Positions 11,811 to 22,934 of a stretch of 64,000 nucleotides of DNA are shown here, piece by piece. Both the position numbers and the translations under genes were made by a program. The number at the start of each line of letters is the position of its first letter. The first letter of the stretch is position 1. The notes beneath the pieces were generated by a model, which saw nothing but the letters and a program-made list of their open reading frames with translations, ran no database searches and was not told the origin of the DNA. This DNA comes from Bryum argenteum (lineage: Eukaryota; Streptophyta; Bryopsida; Bryales; Bryaceae), in contig CM073322.1 in assembly GCA_037043015.1 (NCBI GenBank), positions 25,882,364 through 25,946,363 on the forward strand, read 5' to 3'.

Positions 11811-12894
11811 AGTAGAGACGACATCGAGAATGTAGAATGTAAATACATCGGCTAGCTTGTACATGAACCTGATTCTTTAGTAAGAATTCTCATACGGAAC
11901 GAAAGGAAATCAACCATCAATCAATTAGTATGGCAACCTACTGTTGAAGTGATTTAAGTGACTGGTAGATACAGATCAAAGAATTTATTTTTTCGGAGAG
12001 ATTGTATTTGGGGGAAAGAAGGTGTTTCTATCAAACACTGGTATTGCGCTCAATTTATCATTTGCTTCAGTGGCTCATCCACCATTCAAAGAGGTGCTCA
12101 CAAGAAAAGAGGACTCTCCTTTTTTGAGAGGACATGCGCGATGTACATGAGCATATTGACACATTTTTAGGTGCAGTGCAGTCTTCTTATTTGTACAGGC
12201 AAGATTCCTCATTCTCATTCATGAGGCACAATATGCCATTGTGGTCCTGATTATTTTCTGAGGTAACCTGCTCATTACCAGCGCAAATATTAGTTTAGTA
12301 TATCTATAGTAAAGTTTGTTGGTTGAGCAATTTTTTTGCAAGGGCAAACTAAGTGAAAGATTGAACCAAATGGAATCATCGTTTATGGACTTTCCCAGAA
12401 TTTGATATCTAGAAGTTGGACTTGTAGGTATTCCAGAGTAATCCCCGGAACTGTCGGTAAGGGTCGCCTTTGCCGTGTGGCCGAGTCCATACTTGACGTG
12501 CTCTAAACTTCATTCGCAGACATTCCATTGCGTCGGCACCACGTACAAGCTCTTGCCTCCAACTTGCTTAGCACGTTCCAGGACACAGATTCACATTCAT
12601 CCCATCGTCGGTAGGTGTCGAATCCTCGAATGCTTCGCAGACAAAAAAACTCGGTTTCTGTAGTCGGCAATCCGAGTAGAATCAGATTGTCTGCACACGA
12701 GTGTCTGCCAAGTTCGAATTCAACATTCGCCATGAAAACTTCGAAGTCTCCACTCAGGATCAATTACTTTCCAAGCTCCACAGTTGAGAGATAGCACGCC
12801 TTGTTTCACGTGCTCAGGTTCACTTCCGCTGTAAGGCCCCGCAAGCTTTGCAGCTGAATTTGATCATTCGCTGCTTCATTGAATCAGGGGCGCC
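11811..12894. other. Intergenic region between acidic-gene copies 1 and 2
   Basis: No gene seen. The first part matches the 3' flank of the acidic genes (AGTAGAGACGA and AATGTAAATACATCGGC type phrases). The part from 12440 repeats the 5' flank found before copy 1. An LTP gene expected from the module layout is absent. Confidence 0.5.
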
Positions 12895-13347
12895 ATGGAG
12901 GTTGTCTACTCAGAGCATTTCGTGGTGGGCGAAGAGCACTTGCCATACCAGGAGTATTTCGTGGAGGGCAGAGATTGTGGTGCAGAGAGGGAGTTATTCA
13001 TCACCGTGGAAGAGGTGGACCTTGCATCATCAATTGTGGAGCTCGCTCGCCATGTTCGTCGGACGGGTCTGCGTCAAGTCACTGCTGCGCACGTGGATTT
13101 AGTGTTCGAATTGATTGGAATTGTACAGAGCGTTGCCGAGTCTCCGTTGATACCAAGTAGCTCTGCAACAGACGACGACCTTATTTGCTTGCAGGATGCG
13201 AATCCGAAGAAGTACGCCGATGCCCTGTTTCTGTTGGCTCGCGATGTGGCGAATCCGTTGGGCGCATTTGCATCCGTGCACCCCACCAAGTACTTGCCCT
13301 TCCTGCAGCAGCTCGCAGGCGATATGCAGACAGAACCATTGATCTGA
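12895..13347 (+). CDS. Small acidic protein of the LTP-linked family, copy 2
   Basis: 150 residues, single exon, ATG in a good context (GCGCCATGG). It keeps one clear LPYQEYFVEG repeat plus a degenerate one (SEHFVVGEE). The core region, with the CLQDANPKKYADALFLLARDVANPLGAFASVHPTK motif order, matches copy 1 closely and ends GDMQTEPLI. It is the upstream partner of LTP gene 1, 510 bp away on the same strand. Function unknown. Confidence 0.7.
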   Translation: MEVVYSEHFVVGEEHLPYQEYFVEGRDCGAERELFITVEEVDLASSIVELARHVRRTGLRQVTAAHVDLVFELIGIVQSVAESPLIPSSSATDDDLICLQDANPKKYADALFLLARDVANPLGAFASVHPTKYLPFLQQLAGDMQTEPLI

Positions 13348-13708
13348 AATCATTTTGTAGAGTAGAGACGATATATATATCGAGAATGTACAGAGAATAA
13401 ATCGGCTTGATTGTACATAGACCCGATTCTAGTATTTGATTTTTAGAATCGAGTGAGATTTTTCATACGGAATGTAAGGAAATCAACCATCAATCAATTG
13501 GTATGGTTCCTCAAAGATTTTGTAAAATGTCATCTATTTATCGAAGGCCTATTCTTCACCCGATGACTAATTGTCTTCGAGGAAAGAAGGTTCCTCTACA
13601 GCGCTTGTTCCATCGTGGCTCATCACTTGTGCTTCTTCCATAACTGCTCCCACTAACAAAAATGGTGAAGTCTCATAGCTGAATCGACATTATTGGATTG
13701 GTGAGGTG

Positions 13709-13776
13709 CAGGTCAAACACAGCGACCTGTCAGAGATTACATTTAGGTGATCGATATGTGGACTCACACTATATAA
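13709..13776 (+). promoter_or_regulatory. LTP gene 1 promoter: inverted-repeat box and TATA box
   Basis: CAGGTC at 13709-13714 and GACCTG at 13724-13729 form a perfect 6-bp inverted repeat with a 9-bp spacer. It lies inside a block (GGTGAGGTGCAGGTCAAACA) kept in all five LTP genes. TATATAA at 13770-13776 lies 80 bp before the start codon, leaving a leader of about 55 bp. A dimeric transcription factor site is a reasonable guess. Confidence 0.6.
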
Positions 13777-13856
13777 CACTGCTGTGTAATCTCTCTCAAA
13801 GTCACCTTCAGCTTCACCGTGTTTAATTCGACTCAGCAATCGTCAGCATTCTAGCA

Positions 13857-14337
13857 ATGGCAGGATTCAAGAGCGTTGCTGCTCTGGCAGTGTGCGTGCT
13901 GGTGGTGATGGCCATGGTGGCGGAGTCGAGCGCCGCAGGAGTGTGCAACCCAAATGCCATGATTCCATGCCTGAGCGCCATTCAGGGGGCTCGCCCAGCG
14001 GCGCCCAGCAAGCAGTGCTGCAATGTGGTTCGGAGCGCGGACAAGGTGTGCATGTGCAACCAGCTGAAGTCGTCGTCGTTCCCCGCCCAGATGGTGAAGA
14101 ATGGGTTGCAGCTGCCTAAGAAGTGCGGGCGCACGGACCTGCGTGGCTTCAAATGCGGACGTGAGCACACCCGATCCTTCACTCACAATTGCTCATTCAA
14201 TAGCTTGGCGAATCATTTAGAACTTGCGTCAATGTAGAATCTGGAATGCTTGTCTGGTCATGCAAACAATTGAATTCTTTGCCGAGCTCTACTCATGTAT
14301 ATATCGTCTGTCTTCAGGTTACACGTTTCCCTACTGA
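13857..14337 (+). CDS. Non-specific lipid transfer protein (8-cysteine), copy 1
   Basis: Two exons: 13857-14160 and 14318-14337, with a 157-bp GT-AG intron (GTGAGC...CTTCAG). Product 107 residues: signal peptide to about residue 27 (hydrophobic VCVLVVMAMVA then SSAAG), then a small secreted domain with eight cysteines at residues 30, 38, 54, 55, 65, 67, 90 and 100. The adjacent pair and the C-M-C triplet are diagnostic of the plant eight-cysteine fold, close to the short type-2-like LTPs. The second exon adds only RYTFPY. Family members bind lipids in an internal cavity and act in the apoplast (cuticle, defence). Expected to be secreted. Confidence 0.9.
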
Positions 14338-16400
14338 GGAATCGCAGCTGGAGGAAGATCCTGGAATGGATAATGAGGCGAAGGTAGCAGATCATCGACC
14401 TCGGAGCTGGATGTAGGTCACATTCTCGAACAAGTGTTGCTGTATTGGGAGGTGTTATACTGTAAAGTCAGGAGTTCCGTAGTTATTGGGTGCTCAGTGC
14501 ATTGGATATTTGATGAATCACTTCCCAGGTTTCACTGTCTGTCTGCGATGAAATATATCGCTGCAATTAATAAATCATGCCGACATTTGCATTTGCGAGG
14601 CTCGATTCGTTGTCTGAATGGGTGCATTTCCATGCAGAAGTAGTTTAGAATGTAAGTACGGTAGTATGCGATAAACACGTTGTGGAAGCACGAGAAAGGC
14701 ACATGAATACTTGTTTGGGGTTAGAAGTATTTGAAGTAAATAAAGGTTAAAGCAGGTCAGAATTGGAGATTTACTTCGGAATGAGTTTGGTTTCATCATG
14801 CCATAGCAATTAATCCCATAAAACCCAAAATGGGTATCTGCGATTTTGGGCAGATTAGATGAAGGGGTTCAAAGTAATGTTTTGGCTTGAGATTTTCATT
14901 GTGTGCTACTTAATTCGTGTAAAGTGTATGAGGTAAAATTTGCACATTCCCGTTTCAATTTTAGAACCTTCATTTAGAGATGTTAGGTTCCAAGTCCAAA
15001 AAGGATAGTTTATAATTAATTATTTCTTTCAAAAAAAAAATATAAAAATCAAATATGCTCATAACCAAATCCCGTCTCCATTTCTAAAGTGTTCCAGGTC
15101 AAAAACTTTATTAGTTCTACACTGCATCCTCCAGAGAGTATAAAAACAATCTTCAAGAATTTTGGTAATTTCCCAATTAATTCTTTTAAAATTTGTTAAA
15201 AATGAATATGTTGAATTTTTTTGAGTAAAAATTGGATCAAAAATCATAAAGGTACATTAGAGAAAATTTGGGATGTGAGGAAGGCTAGTACTTTTGACCC
15301 AAAAATTAATGAATGTTTTTGGGGAAATGCTGATATTAATAAATGGTACTAACCCAAGTTGACATCAAAACTGTCCGCCACTAGGGAAGAAGCGGCATGG
15401 CCTTGGTGGCAACGTGGTGGGCCTAGTTGACAACCGGACTCGAGGATGTGGCAGTTAGAAAGGACCAGAATTGATGAGTGGCGGCCGAGGTGGCAACGGC
15501 CATGCTTGCCGCACAAGTACTGGCCCCAATGAATGCTAAATAAAATAAGGATGCCCTAAACTATTTACAAGTCCCGCCATTTTGAGTTTATGATTCCTGC
15601 CATTAGTTTGAAATCAACATCGAAGGCTGACGGCGGTCACCGTCCGCCACAACTCCACCGTATGTGGGACGTCCCACAACATGTCCTTCGATTTGGCATC
15701 ATGAGGCATACAAATTGCAACCGATGGTGTGGGCAACAAGGACGGTGCTTGAATGAACTATCATCGTCCTATCAGTACCTCTACTCCGTACATGATTATT
15801 ATATACTTAAATTGGCACATTGTTTTCTGATTGGTGGCCACTTGCACAAGATATGATGTTGGCACTGTGTGTACCAATGTGGAGGTTTGATTTTCCAAAT
15901 TAAAATCGCCCTTAATTGGAAAAGCAAGTTGGCCTTCCTCACACCCCACATTTTCTCTAATGCCTACTCACCGTTCACTTTTCTAAAGATACAATGCATT
16001 TAACGTGATGCTTGATCTTCCGAATCATTGTTTTTATTCCTTCTTCTAAAATAAAATTGCATGAAGGTTCAAAAAGTGGAGTCAGACTATAAAATTTTGC
16101 ATGGACATTCTCAATTTAGTTATCTACATGAAAAAAATAAGAGCAAAATGTTAGGGGCAACAATTATCAAGTCTACCTTTGCTCAAAGTAGACTATGTGT
16201 CTTAGACAGTGCCCAAAATTTCTTTTGCATCAATTTTGAATGCTTTCGATCTCACAAAGGTGCGAATTGACTTTGATATCTTACATGGTATTTCTATTAG
16301 TAGTCTACTTTAAGGGAGCCTTCTATTTCGTTCAAAAAAAAAATTCAATGTTTACCTATTTCAATCTTTTCCATAGTATTGGAAGTGTGTATGCTAAATG
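14338..16400. other. Intergenic region after LTP gene 1
   Basis: No gene. It starts with the conserved LTP 3' flank up to about 14640, then AT-rich sequence repeated in the second unit. A stretch at 15590-15965 matches 10255-10600. The segment 15747-16425 is missing from the second unit but present in the third (44917-45250). Confidence 0.6.
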
Positions 16401-16404
16401 TTGT

Positions 16405-18305
16405 TAAACATCAACCATTTATGCCAAGTTTCATTCTTAACTTGGCTCAAGGTCAGTTTGCAAACATCAACTAGTGATCCCAAGTTTTATACTTTTGTTG
16501 GCATAGGGTCCATTGCAAACATCAATTGTTCATGCGAAGTTTCATACTTCACTTGACAAAAGGTCAATTTGCAAACATTAACTGTTTATCCCAAGTTTCA
16601 TTCTTAAGTTGACACAAAGTCACTTTGCAAACACCAACTTGTTCATGCTAAGTTTTATTCTTTGGTTGGCAAAGCCTCACTTTGCAAACACTACCGGTTA
16701 ATGTCAAGTTTCATTCTTCAACTGGCAAAGGGACACTTTGCAAACATCAATTGTTCATGCCAAGTTTCATTCTTTAGTTGGTACAGGGTCACTTTGCAAA
16801 TATCAACCGTTCATACCAAGTTTAATTCTTGAGTTCACAATGGGTCACTATGCAAACATCAACTCTTCATGTGAATTTTTATTCTTCAATGGGAAAAGGA
16901 TCACTTTACAAACATCATTTGTTCATGCGAAGTTTCATTCTTCACTTGGCAAAGGGTTAATTTGTAAGCATCAACTATTCATGCGAAGTTTCATTTTTTC
17001 AGTTAGCATAGGGTCAATTTGCAAACATCAACTATTTATGCCAAGTGTTATTCTTTAGTTGGCAAAAGGTCATTTTGCAAAGTTCATTGCAACTTTCATT
17101 ATCCTTCAGCGAAAGGTTTGCAACATCAACGGTTCATGCAAAGTTTAATTCTTAAGCTGGTACAGGGTCACTTTACAAACATCAATTGTTTATACCAAGT
17201 TTTATTTTTCAGTTCCCACGGTCACTTTCCAAATATCTACAACTCATGCCAAGTATTATTCTTCAATTGGTATAGGGTCTCTTTGCAAACATCAACTCTT
17301 CATGCCAAGTTTTATTCGATCTTTGTTGGCACATGGTCACTTTCCAAAAGTCACTTTCCAAATAATCATGCCAATCATGCCGAGTTTTATTCTTCAATTG
17401 GCAAAGGGTCACTTTGCAAACATCAACACTTCATGCCAAGTTTAATTCCTTAGTTGGCACGGGGTCACTTTGCAAACATCAACTATTCGTGCCAAGTTTT
17501 AATATTCTTTAGTTGGCAAAGAGTCACTTTGCAAACATCAACTCTTCGTGCCAAGTTTGATTCATTAGTTGGCAAAACCTCACTTTACTAACATGAACAG
17601 TTCATGCCAAGTTTTATTCTTCAATTGTCACAGAGTCACTTTGCAAATATCAACGGTTCATGCCAAGTTTTATTCAAGAATTGGCAAAGGATCCTTTTGC
17701 AAACATTGACTGTTCATGCCAAGTTTTATTCTTCAAGTTGGCAAAGCCTCATTTTGCAAGGTGTTCATACCAAGTTTTATCCTTGAGTTTGGAAAGGGTC
17801 GATTTGCGAACATCAATTGTTCATACCAAGTTTTACTCTTTAGTTGGCAAAGGGTTTCTTTGCAAAGTTCATGCCAAATTTCATACTTCATTTGACAAAA
17901 GGTCAATTTGCAAATATCAACTGTTCATGCTAAGTTTCATTTTTAAGATGCAGTTCATGCCAAGTTTTATCCTTCAGTTTGCAAACATCAACGATTCATG
18001 CCAAGTTTAATTCTTCAATTGGCAAAGCCTCACGTAGCAAACATTGATTGTTCATGCCTAGTTTTATTCTTCAGTTGGCAAAGCCTCACTTTGCAAACAT
18101 CGATTGTTCATGCCAAGTTTTATTCTTCAATTTGGAAAGGGTCAATTTGCAAACATCAACTCTTCATGCCAAGTTTCATTCTTCAAGGGTCACTTTGTCA
18201 ATATCAACTGTTCATGCCAAGAACTCTACTCTTCAGTTGGCTAAGGGTCACTTTGCAAAGTTTATGTCTTTCGTTGGCAAAAGTTTTATTTGCAAATTGC
18301 AAATT
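16405..18305. repeat. 56-bp minisatellite, array 1
   Basis: About 30 degenerate copies of a 56-57-bp unit. The best consensus pieces are TTCATGCCAAGTTTTATTC, then TTCAATTGGCAAAGGGTCAC, then TTTGCAAACATCAACT. Units differ by substitutions and by short deletions that drop half a unit. Because 57 is a multiple of three, parts read open in several frames, but the resulting peptides merely repeat and are not genes. The same array occurs in the next unit. Confidence 0.9.
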
Positions 18306-20820
18306 TCACATGGGTTATGAAAAATTCCCTAAGTAGGACCCAAAAACAATATTTCAAAGACTTGTTATGTGTCTCAAGATGATTCAAGGATTAATAAAAG
18401 AGATGCATTTAGTTCTAGGTATGAGAATAAGAATATGAAAATGTGATATTTGAAAACATGAAAAATGTTCATTATGCATCCCTTACATATGCTACTTCAT
18501 ACAAACTACAGATAAAATATTCTTGTAGTTGAATGGAAAGCCTAATAACAAGAATCATCTTGATATAGTTTAAATCCTCTAAATTTGCCTTAGTCGATAC
18601 GATGCCTCATCCAATTATAAAATGTACCATCCTCTCATAAAATTGTATGACCACCAAATAAAATGTATTGTGCCCTCATAAAATGAATTGCCGCTTGGTG
18701 GAATATTGCCTTTAGATCATACTAGTAGAAAAGTATCCACAATGTATTGCGTGACTACGCATAAAAAGAGAGAGAGGTGTACTAGTGGCTATAATTAACT
18801 TTGACTGACAATTCAAAGCCCTCCATGCCGGTTTGAAGCTCTTGTGTTGTGTCAGAGTCTTATAGTGGTGAGTTATCAGCGAACATCAATTGCGTATGCA
18901 GCATGCGCATAACTAGCCTTGCGTTGTTAGGTACAGTGATGCTTGGATTAGATAAACGTTTTCGGACAGACAAAAACGTTGATCTTATCCAAGCGTTGAC
19001 CATAATGAAACAATGCCTCTATGCATAATAAAGGGACAAGAACAACGCTCTTAACCTCAATTCCGTTAATTTGGCAATATTCTGGTAAAATGGCACGATT
19101 TAAGGTGGAAAAAATGAAAAAAAAAAAACACTCGATTTTGTCATTTTTTTGACATAATAGAGCAAATTTTTCTGAGCGGCCGCTCAAAACCAGAGATATT
19201 TCTGAGCGGCCGTTGAGAAAAAACTGCCCTTCGACAGAATTTGAAGGTCAAAATTCATCAAATAGTGTGATATTATGGAATTTTTGATAATATTACAGAA
19301 ATTTGTTGATATAATGGAAGATGTGGGTGATATTAAAAAACGTGCCATTTTGCAAGCATAAATCTTTGAGATTTTAAGTTCAAAAATATGCCGGTAAAAT
19401 GGCACGTTTCAGAAACGCGACCAAATTGGCACAACATGGCTTTGGCAATATGGCACAAGGAATTGTGCCATTTTAACGGAATTGAGGTTTCTTAACTAAA
19501 CGTTGATGTTAACGAGGTTGATCCTATCGAGGTACCACTGTAGAGGGAATAAGCCTTTAGTTAGGAAAATAACGGGTTTCCGAATGCACCTCAATCACAT
19601 GGAAATACGAGAAGTTGGAGAAGTAACAAAATAATACTCTGTAATCAAACTATGTAACAAAAATCATTCTAAACAACACATAACAATGTTAAACATAAGT
19701 TAAAAAATTAAATTGGATATGATAAGTAAAATCTAATTGGAATAATGCTAATATAATTAATCAGAAGTAATATAGCTTAAAGGTTGGTTAACTAAAGATG
19801 ATTAATCAAAACCTTTAATCTTGATTGGTTTCTAAACTTGATTAGATTAATTAAACAAAGTTAAAGTTAATTAATTATGATCGTTCTTAAATAAAATACG
19901 ATTAAGGTAATTAATTCTCAAAACCCTTAACCCCTTCATGTTCTTATCCTTTAAAACCATAATTTCTATGATACCCCTACTCTACATACCATTCTCTTTG
20001 TAAACCGTTCGTAGGTTTTAACAACTGATAATTATAATAATCCTCCTACTTTGATTAAACATTGTGATACCATACGGGGTGAAAATCAAACAAATGATAT
20101 TTTCCTAAAAAGCTAATACAACATAATATAATCGTGTGAAATCACAAGCACTAAAAACTAAAACACAAAACTTTATAATCAGTAAGTTAAGTCTACAAAA
20201 TCTGACAATATTGCATTCAAATGTAGCCAAGAAGTGCTTTCAAATGTAGCCACACTCAACATAATGCCTGAGCATCGAGTCATTGAACATACCGCCCCCT
20301 AAATGTACTATAAACTTTCCTGAAGGAATATTTGAATTTTCTACTCTTGCTTCATTCGCAAGCATTCTTTTGCCTCGAACATCACGTTCAAGCCCTAACT
20401 TGCATCGCACTTCCGTACATCGATCCAGGATTTTATCGTTCATCTACAACGGAATCGTCGATTATATTCCGAATTCCTTTCTTTCATGCAAATTCTTCCT
20501 TCGGGGCCGACAGGGCAGACAAATGGACTCGGTCTCTCCACTCGTCATACCGACTAAACTCAACTTGCCTGGCTATGTCGGCAAAAAGATCGTATCAATT
20601 GTCCATATAAAAAAACTTCCAAGTCCACCCACAACATCAACTGTTTCCCAAGCTCCACGGCTACAGATCTCACGCTTTGCTTCGTGCTCAAGTAGACTTC
20701 CACTTCAAGGTCCCGCAAGCTTCGGATATACAAGAGGACTAGCACCTGGAATTCATCATTCCATGTTATTGAATCGACCCGCTTGAGAATTTGTGTGCTC
20801 CTTTATTGAATTTGGGCACC
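18306..20820. other. Intergenic region before acidic-gene copy 3
   Basis: No gene. AT-rich (18.4-20.2 kb), matching 25.6-27.1 kb of the next unit apart from the TIR element at 19053. From about 20270 it is the conserved 5' flank of the acidic gene, with phrases such as CACTCGTCATACCGACT and GGCTATGTCGGC that recur upstream of copies 4, 5 and 6. Confidence 0.5.
19053..19489. mobile_element. 437-bp TIR element (MITE) present in one unit only
   Basis: Perfect 17-bp terminal inverted repeats AACCTCAATTCCGTTAA at both ends. The equivalent site in the next unit (about 26357) is empty and reads GCTCTTAACTAAACG, so this is an insertion. The flanks can be read two ways: a TCTT duplication with symmetrical ends, or a TTAA duplication (piggyBac-like) with ends offset by four bases. 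No coding capacity. Inside, ATGGCAC phrases recur in both directions and TTTCTGAGCGGCCG is repeated. Superfamily unassigned. Confidence 0.8.
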
Positions 20821-21287
20821 ATGGAGGTTGCCTGCAGGTCCTTGCCATACCAAGAGTATCTCGTAGAGAGCGAAGATAGATGTGCAGAGCACTTGCCGTA
20901 CCAAGAGTTTTTTGTTGAGGGCAATTATAGATGTGCAGAGGCCCCGAGTCCTTCATCGCAGTGGAAGAGTTGACTTTGGCGGCATCAATTTTGGACCTCG
21001 CTCGCCATGTTCGTAGGAGGGGTTTGCGTCAAGCCGATGCCCAGCAGGTGGATCTGGTGATCGAGCTGATTGGAATCGTACAGAGCGTTTCCGAGTCCCC
21101 ATTGATTCCAATCAGCTCTGCGACGGACGACGACCTTGGTTGCTTGCAGGATCCGACGAGGTACGCCGACGCCCTGTTTCTGCTGGCTCGCGATGTGGCG
21201 AATCCGTTGGGCGCTTTCGGATCCGTGCACCCCACCAACTACTTGCCCTTCCTGCAGCAGCTTGCGAGCGACCTGCTCGCTCAATAA
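20821..21287 (+). pseudogene. Acidic protein of the LTP-linked family, copy 3 (one-base frameshift)
   Basis: Starts at ATG 20821 and matches copy 4 throughout, but the run of five C in copy 4 (GAGGCCCCCGAG) is four C here, near 20938-20946. The frame is lost about 40 codons in; the rest of the gene stays open in the other frame to 21287. No other coding change was seen against copy 4. This is either a very young pseudogene or a homopolymer sequencing error. LTP gene 2 lies 534 bp downstream. Confidence 0.75.
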
Positions 21288-21674
21288 TCAATCCTTTTGT
21301 ACAGTTAGTAGAGGCAATTTCGAGAATGTAGCATGTGAATATATCGGCAGCTTGTAAATACACCTGAACAGTGTACATAATTGATTTCGTGTATCTGATA
21401 GTTAGAATTAGGTGAGATCTTCACCCGGAACGAAAGAAAATCAGCCCTCAATCAATTGGTATGATCCCCTAGTTTCGAGGTGATATATGTAAATGTTCAA
21501 CATTTATCAACATGAGGTTTTTGAAGAAAAACCAATAAAAAGATTTCTCTACTTGTCAGCGTATTGCGCTTGATCCATTATAACTCAACATTTGTAACTA
21601 ATCCATAACCACTTTCAACTACACAATGGATTGAGTGCCGAAGCTGGTACCGACATTATTAGATTGGTGAGGTG

Positions 21675-21742
21675 CAGGTCAAACACAACGACCTGTCAGA
21701 GATTACATTAAGGCCACCGATGCGTGGGCTTACACTATATAA
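21675..21742 (+). promoter_or_regulatory. LTP gene 2 promoter: inverted-repeat box and TATA box
   Basis: CAGGTC at 21675-21680, GACCTG at 21690-21695 and TATATAA at 21736-21742, with the same arrangement as in gene 1. Confidence 0.6.
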
Positions 21743-21820
21743 CACCGCTGTGTAATCTCTCAAAATCACCTCCAGCTTCAGCGTGTTTAATTAGGCTCAG
21801 CAATCGTCAGCACGCTCGCA

Positions 21821-22301
21821 ATGGCAGGATTCAAGAGCGTTGCTGCTCTGGCAGTGTGCGTGCTGGTGGTGATGGCCATGGTGGCGGAGTCGAGCGCCGC
21901 AGGAGTGTGCAACCCAAATGCCATGATTCCATGCCTGAGCGCCATTCAGGGGGCTCGCCCAGCGGCGCCCAGCAAGCAGTGCTGCAATGTGGTTCGGAGC
22001 GCGGACAAGGTGTGCATGTGCAACCAGCTCAAGTCATCGTCGTTCCCCGCCCAGATGGTGAAGAATGGGTTGCAGCTGCCTAAGAAGTGCGGGCGCACGG
22101 ACCTGCGTGGCTTCAAATGCGGACGTGAGCACACCCGATCCTTCACTCACAATTGCTCATTCAATAGCTTGGCGAATCATTTAGAACTTGCGTCAATGTA
22201 GAATCTGGAATGCTTGTCTGGTCATGCAAACAATTGAATTCTTTGCCGAGCTCTACTCATGTATATATCGTCTGTCTTCAGGTTACACGTTTCCCTACTG
22301 A
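21821..22301 (+). CDS. Non-specific lipid transfer protein (8-cysteine), copy 2
   Basis: Exons 21821-22124 and 22282-22301, intron 157 bp. The predicted protein is identical to copy 1. Identity also runs through the intron and about 300 bp of 3' flank, so this duplication is recent or has been homogenised. A SINE sits 0.3 kb downstream. Confidence 0.9.
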
Positions 22302-22622
22302 GGAATCGCAGCTGGAGGAAGATCCTGGAATGGATAATGAGGCGAAGGTAGCAGATCATCGACCTCGGAGCTGGATGTAGGTCACATTCTCGAACAAGTG
22401 TTGCTGTATTGGGAGGTGCTATACTATAAAGTCAGGAGTTCCGTAGTTCTTGGGTGCTCAGTGCATTGGATATTTGATGAATCACTTCCCAGGTTGATAA
22501 GCTTTCACTGTCTGTCTGCGATGAAATATATCGCTGCAATTAATAAATCATGCCGACATTTGCATTTGCGAGGCTCGATTCGTTGTCTGAATGGGTGCAT
22601 TTCCATGCAGAAGTAGTTTAGA

Positions 22623-22934
22623 TAGATAGATAGAAACTCCGGTCCCTTTCCAAGGGGCCGGCGGGAATGAAGTGTCCGTTCGTAATGCTAATATCCCGAT
22701 GGCCCCGGACAAGGGGAAATTGGAACAATACTACTTCCCCCTCTCGAGGGTGGACACTATAACTACGCTAGTTTCTAGCCTAGTTACTAGTGCCTTGAAG
22801 ATACTTGACATAGTATCCCCCCAAAGGGCTTTGAGGTACCCATACAACAAGGTCCAAGGACCCCCCACAATAGTTGGGTGGACTATAGTGGTGAGCACCA
22901 TGCCAGCATGGGGAATAGAACCCACGACCTCCTC
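22623..22934 (-). mobile_element. tRNA-derived SINE, 5'-truncated, with (TATC)n tail
   Basis: A 312-bp insertion absent at the same place in the first unit, flanked by an 11-bp duplication AGTAGTTTAGA (22612-22622 and 22935-22945). On the minus strand it begins just upstream of a polymerase III B-box-like GGGTTCTATTCC (22912-22923); the A box is missing, so the head is truncated. It ends in ATCTATCTATCTA. The last 130 bp or so are related to the 3' end of the LINE at 30159-30310: both carry a TATC-repeat tail preceded by GGACCG(G/A)AGTTT, with GGACAC or AGACAC further in. Confidence 0.75.

Noticed and set aside
13851-14186. Antisense frame of about 110 codons opposite LTP exon 1 (and equivalents at the other LTP genes)
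   Set aside because: Shadow of the LTP coding sequence; repeats in every copy only because exon 1 is conserved.
16405-18305. CRISPR-like regular repetition
   Set aside because: Units are contiguous and degenerate with no unique spacers; the context is eukaryotic with introns and TATA promoters.
16738-18336. Several open frames of 60-144 codons rich in QVLF, NIN and MPS repeats
   Set aside because: They are translations of the 56-bp minisatellite in different frames; the peptides only mirror the DNA repeat and change frame with each deletion.
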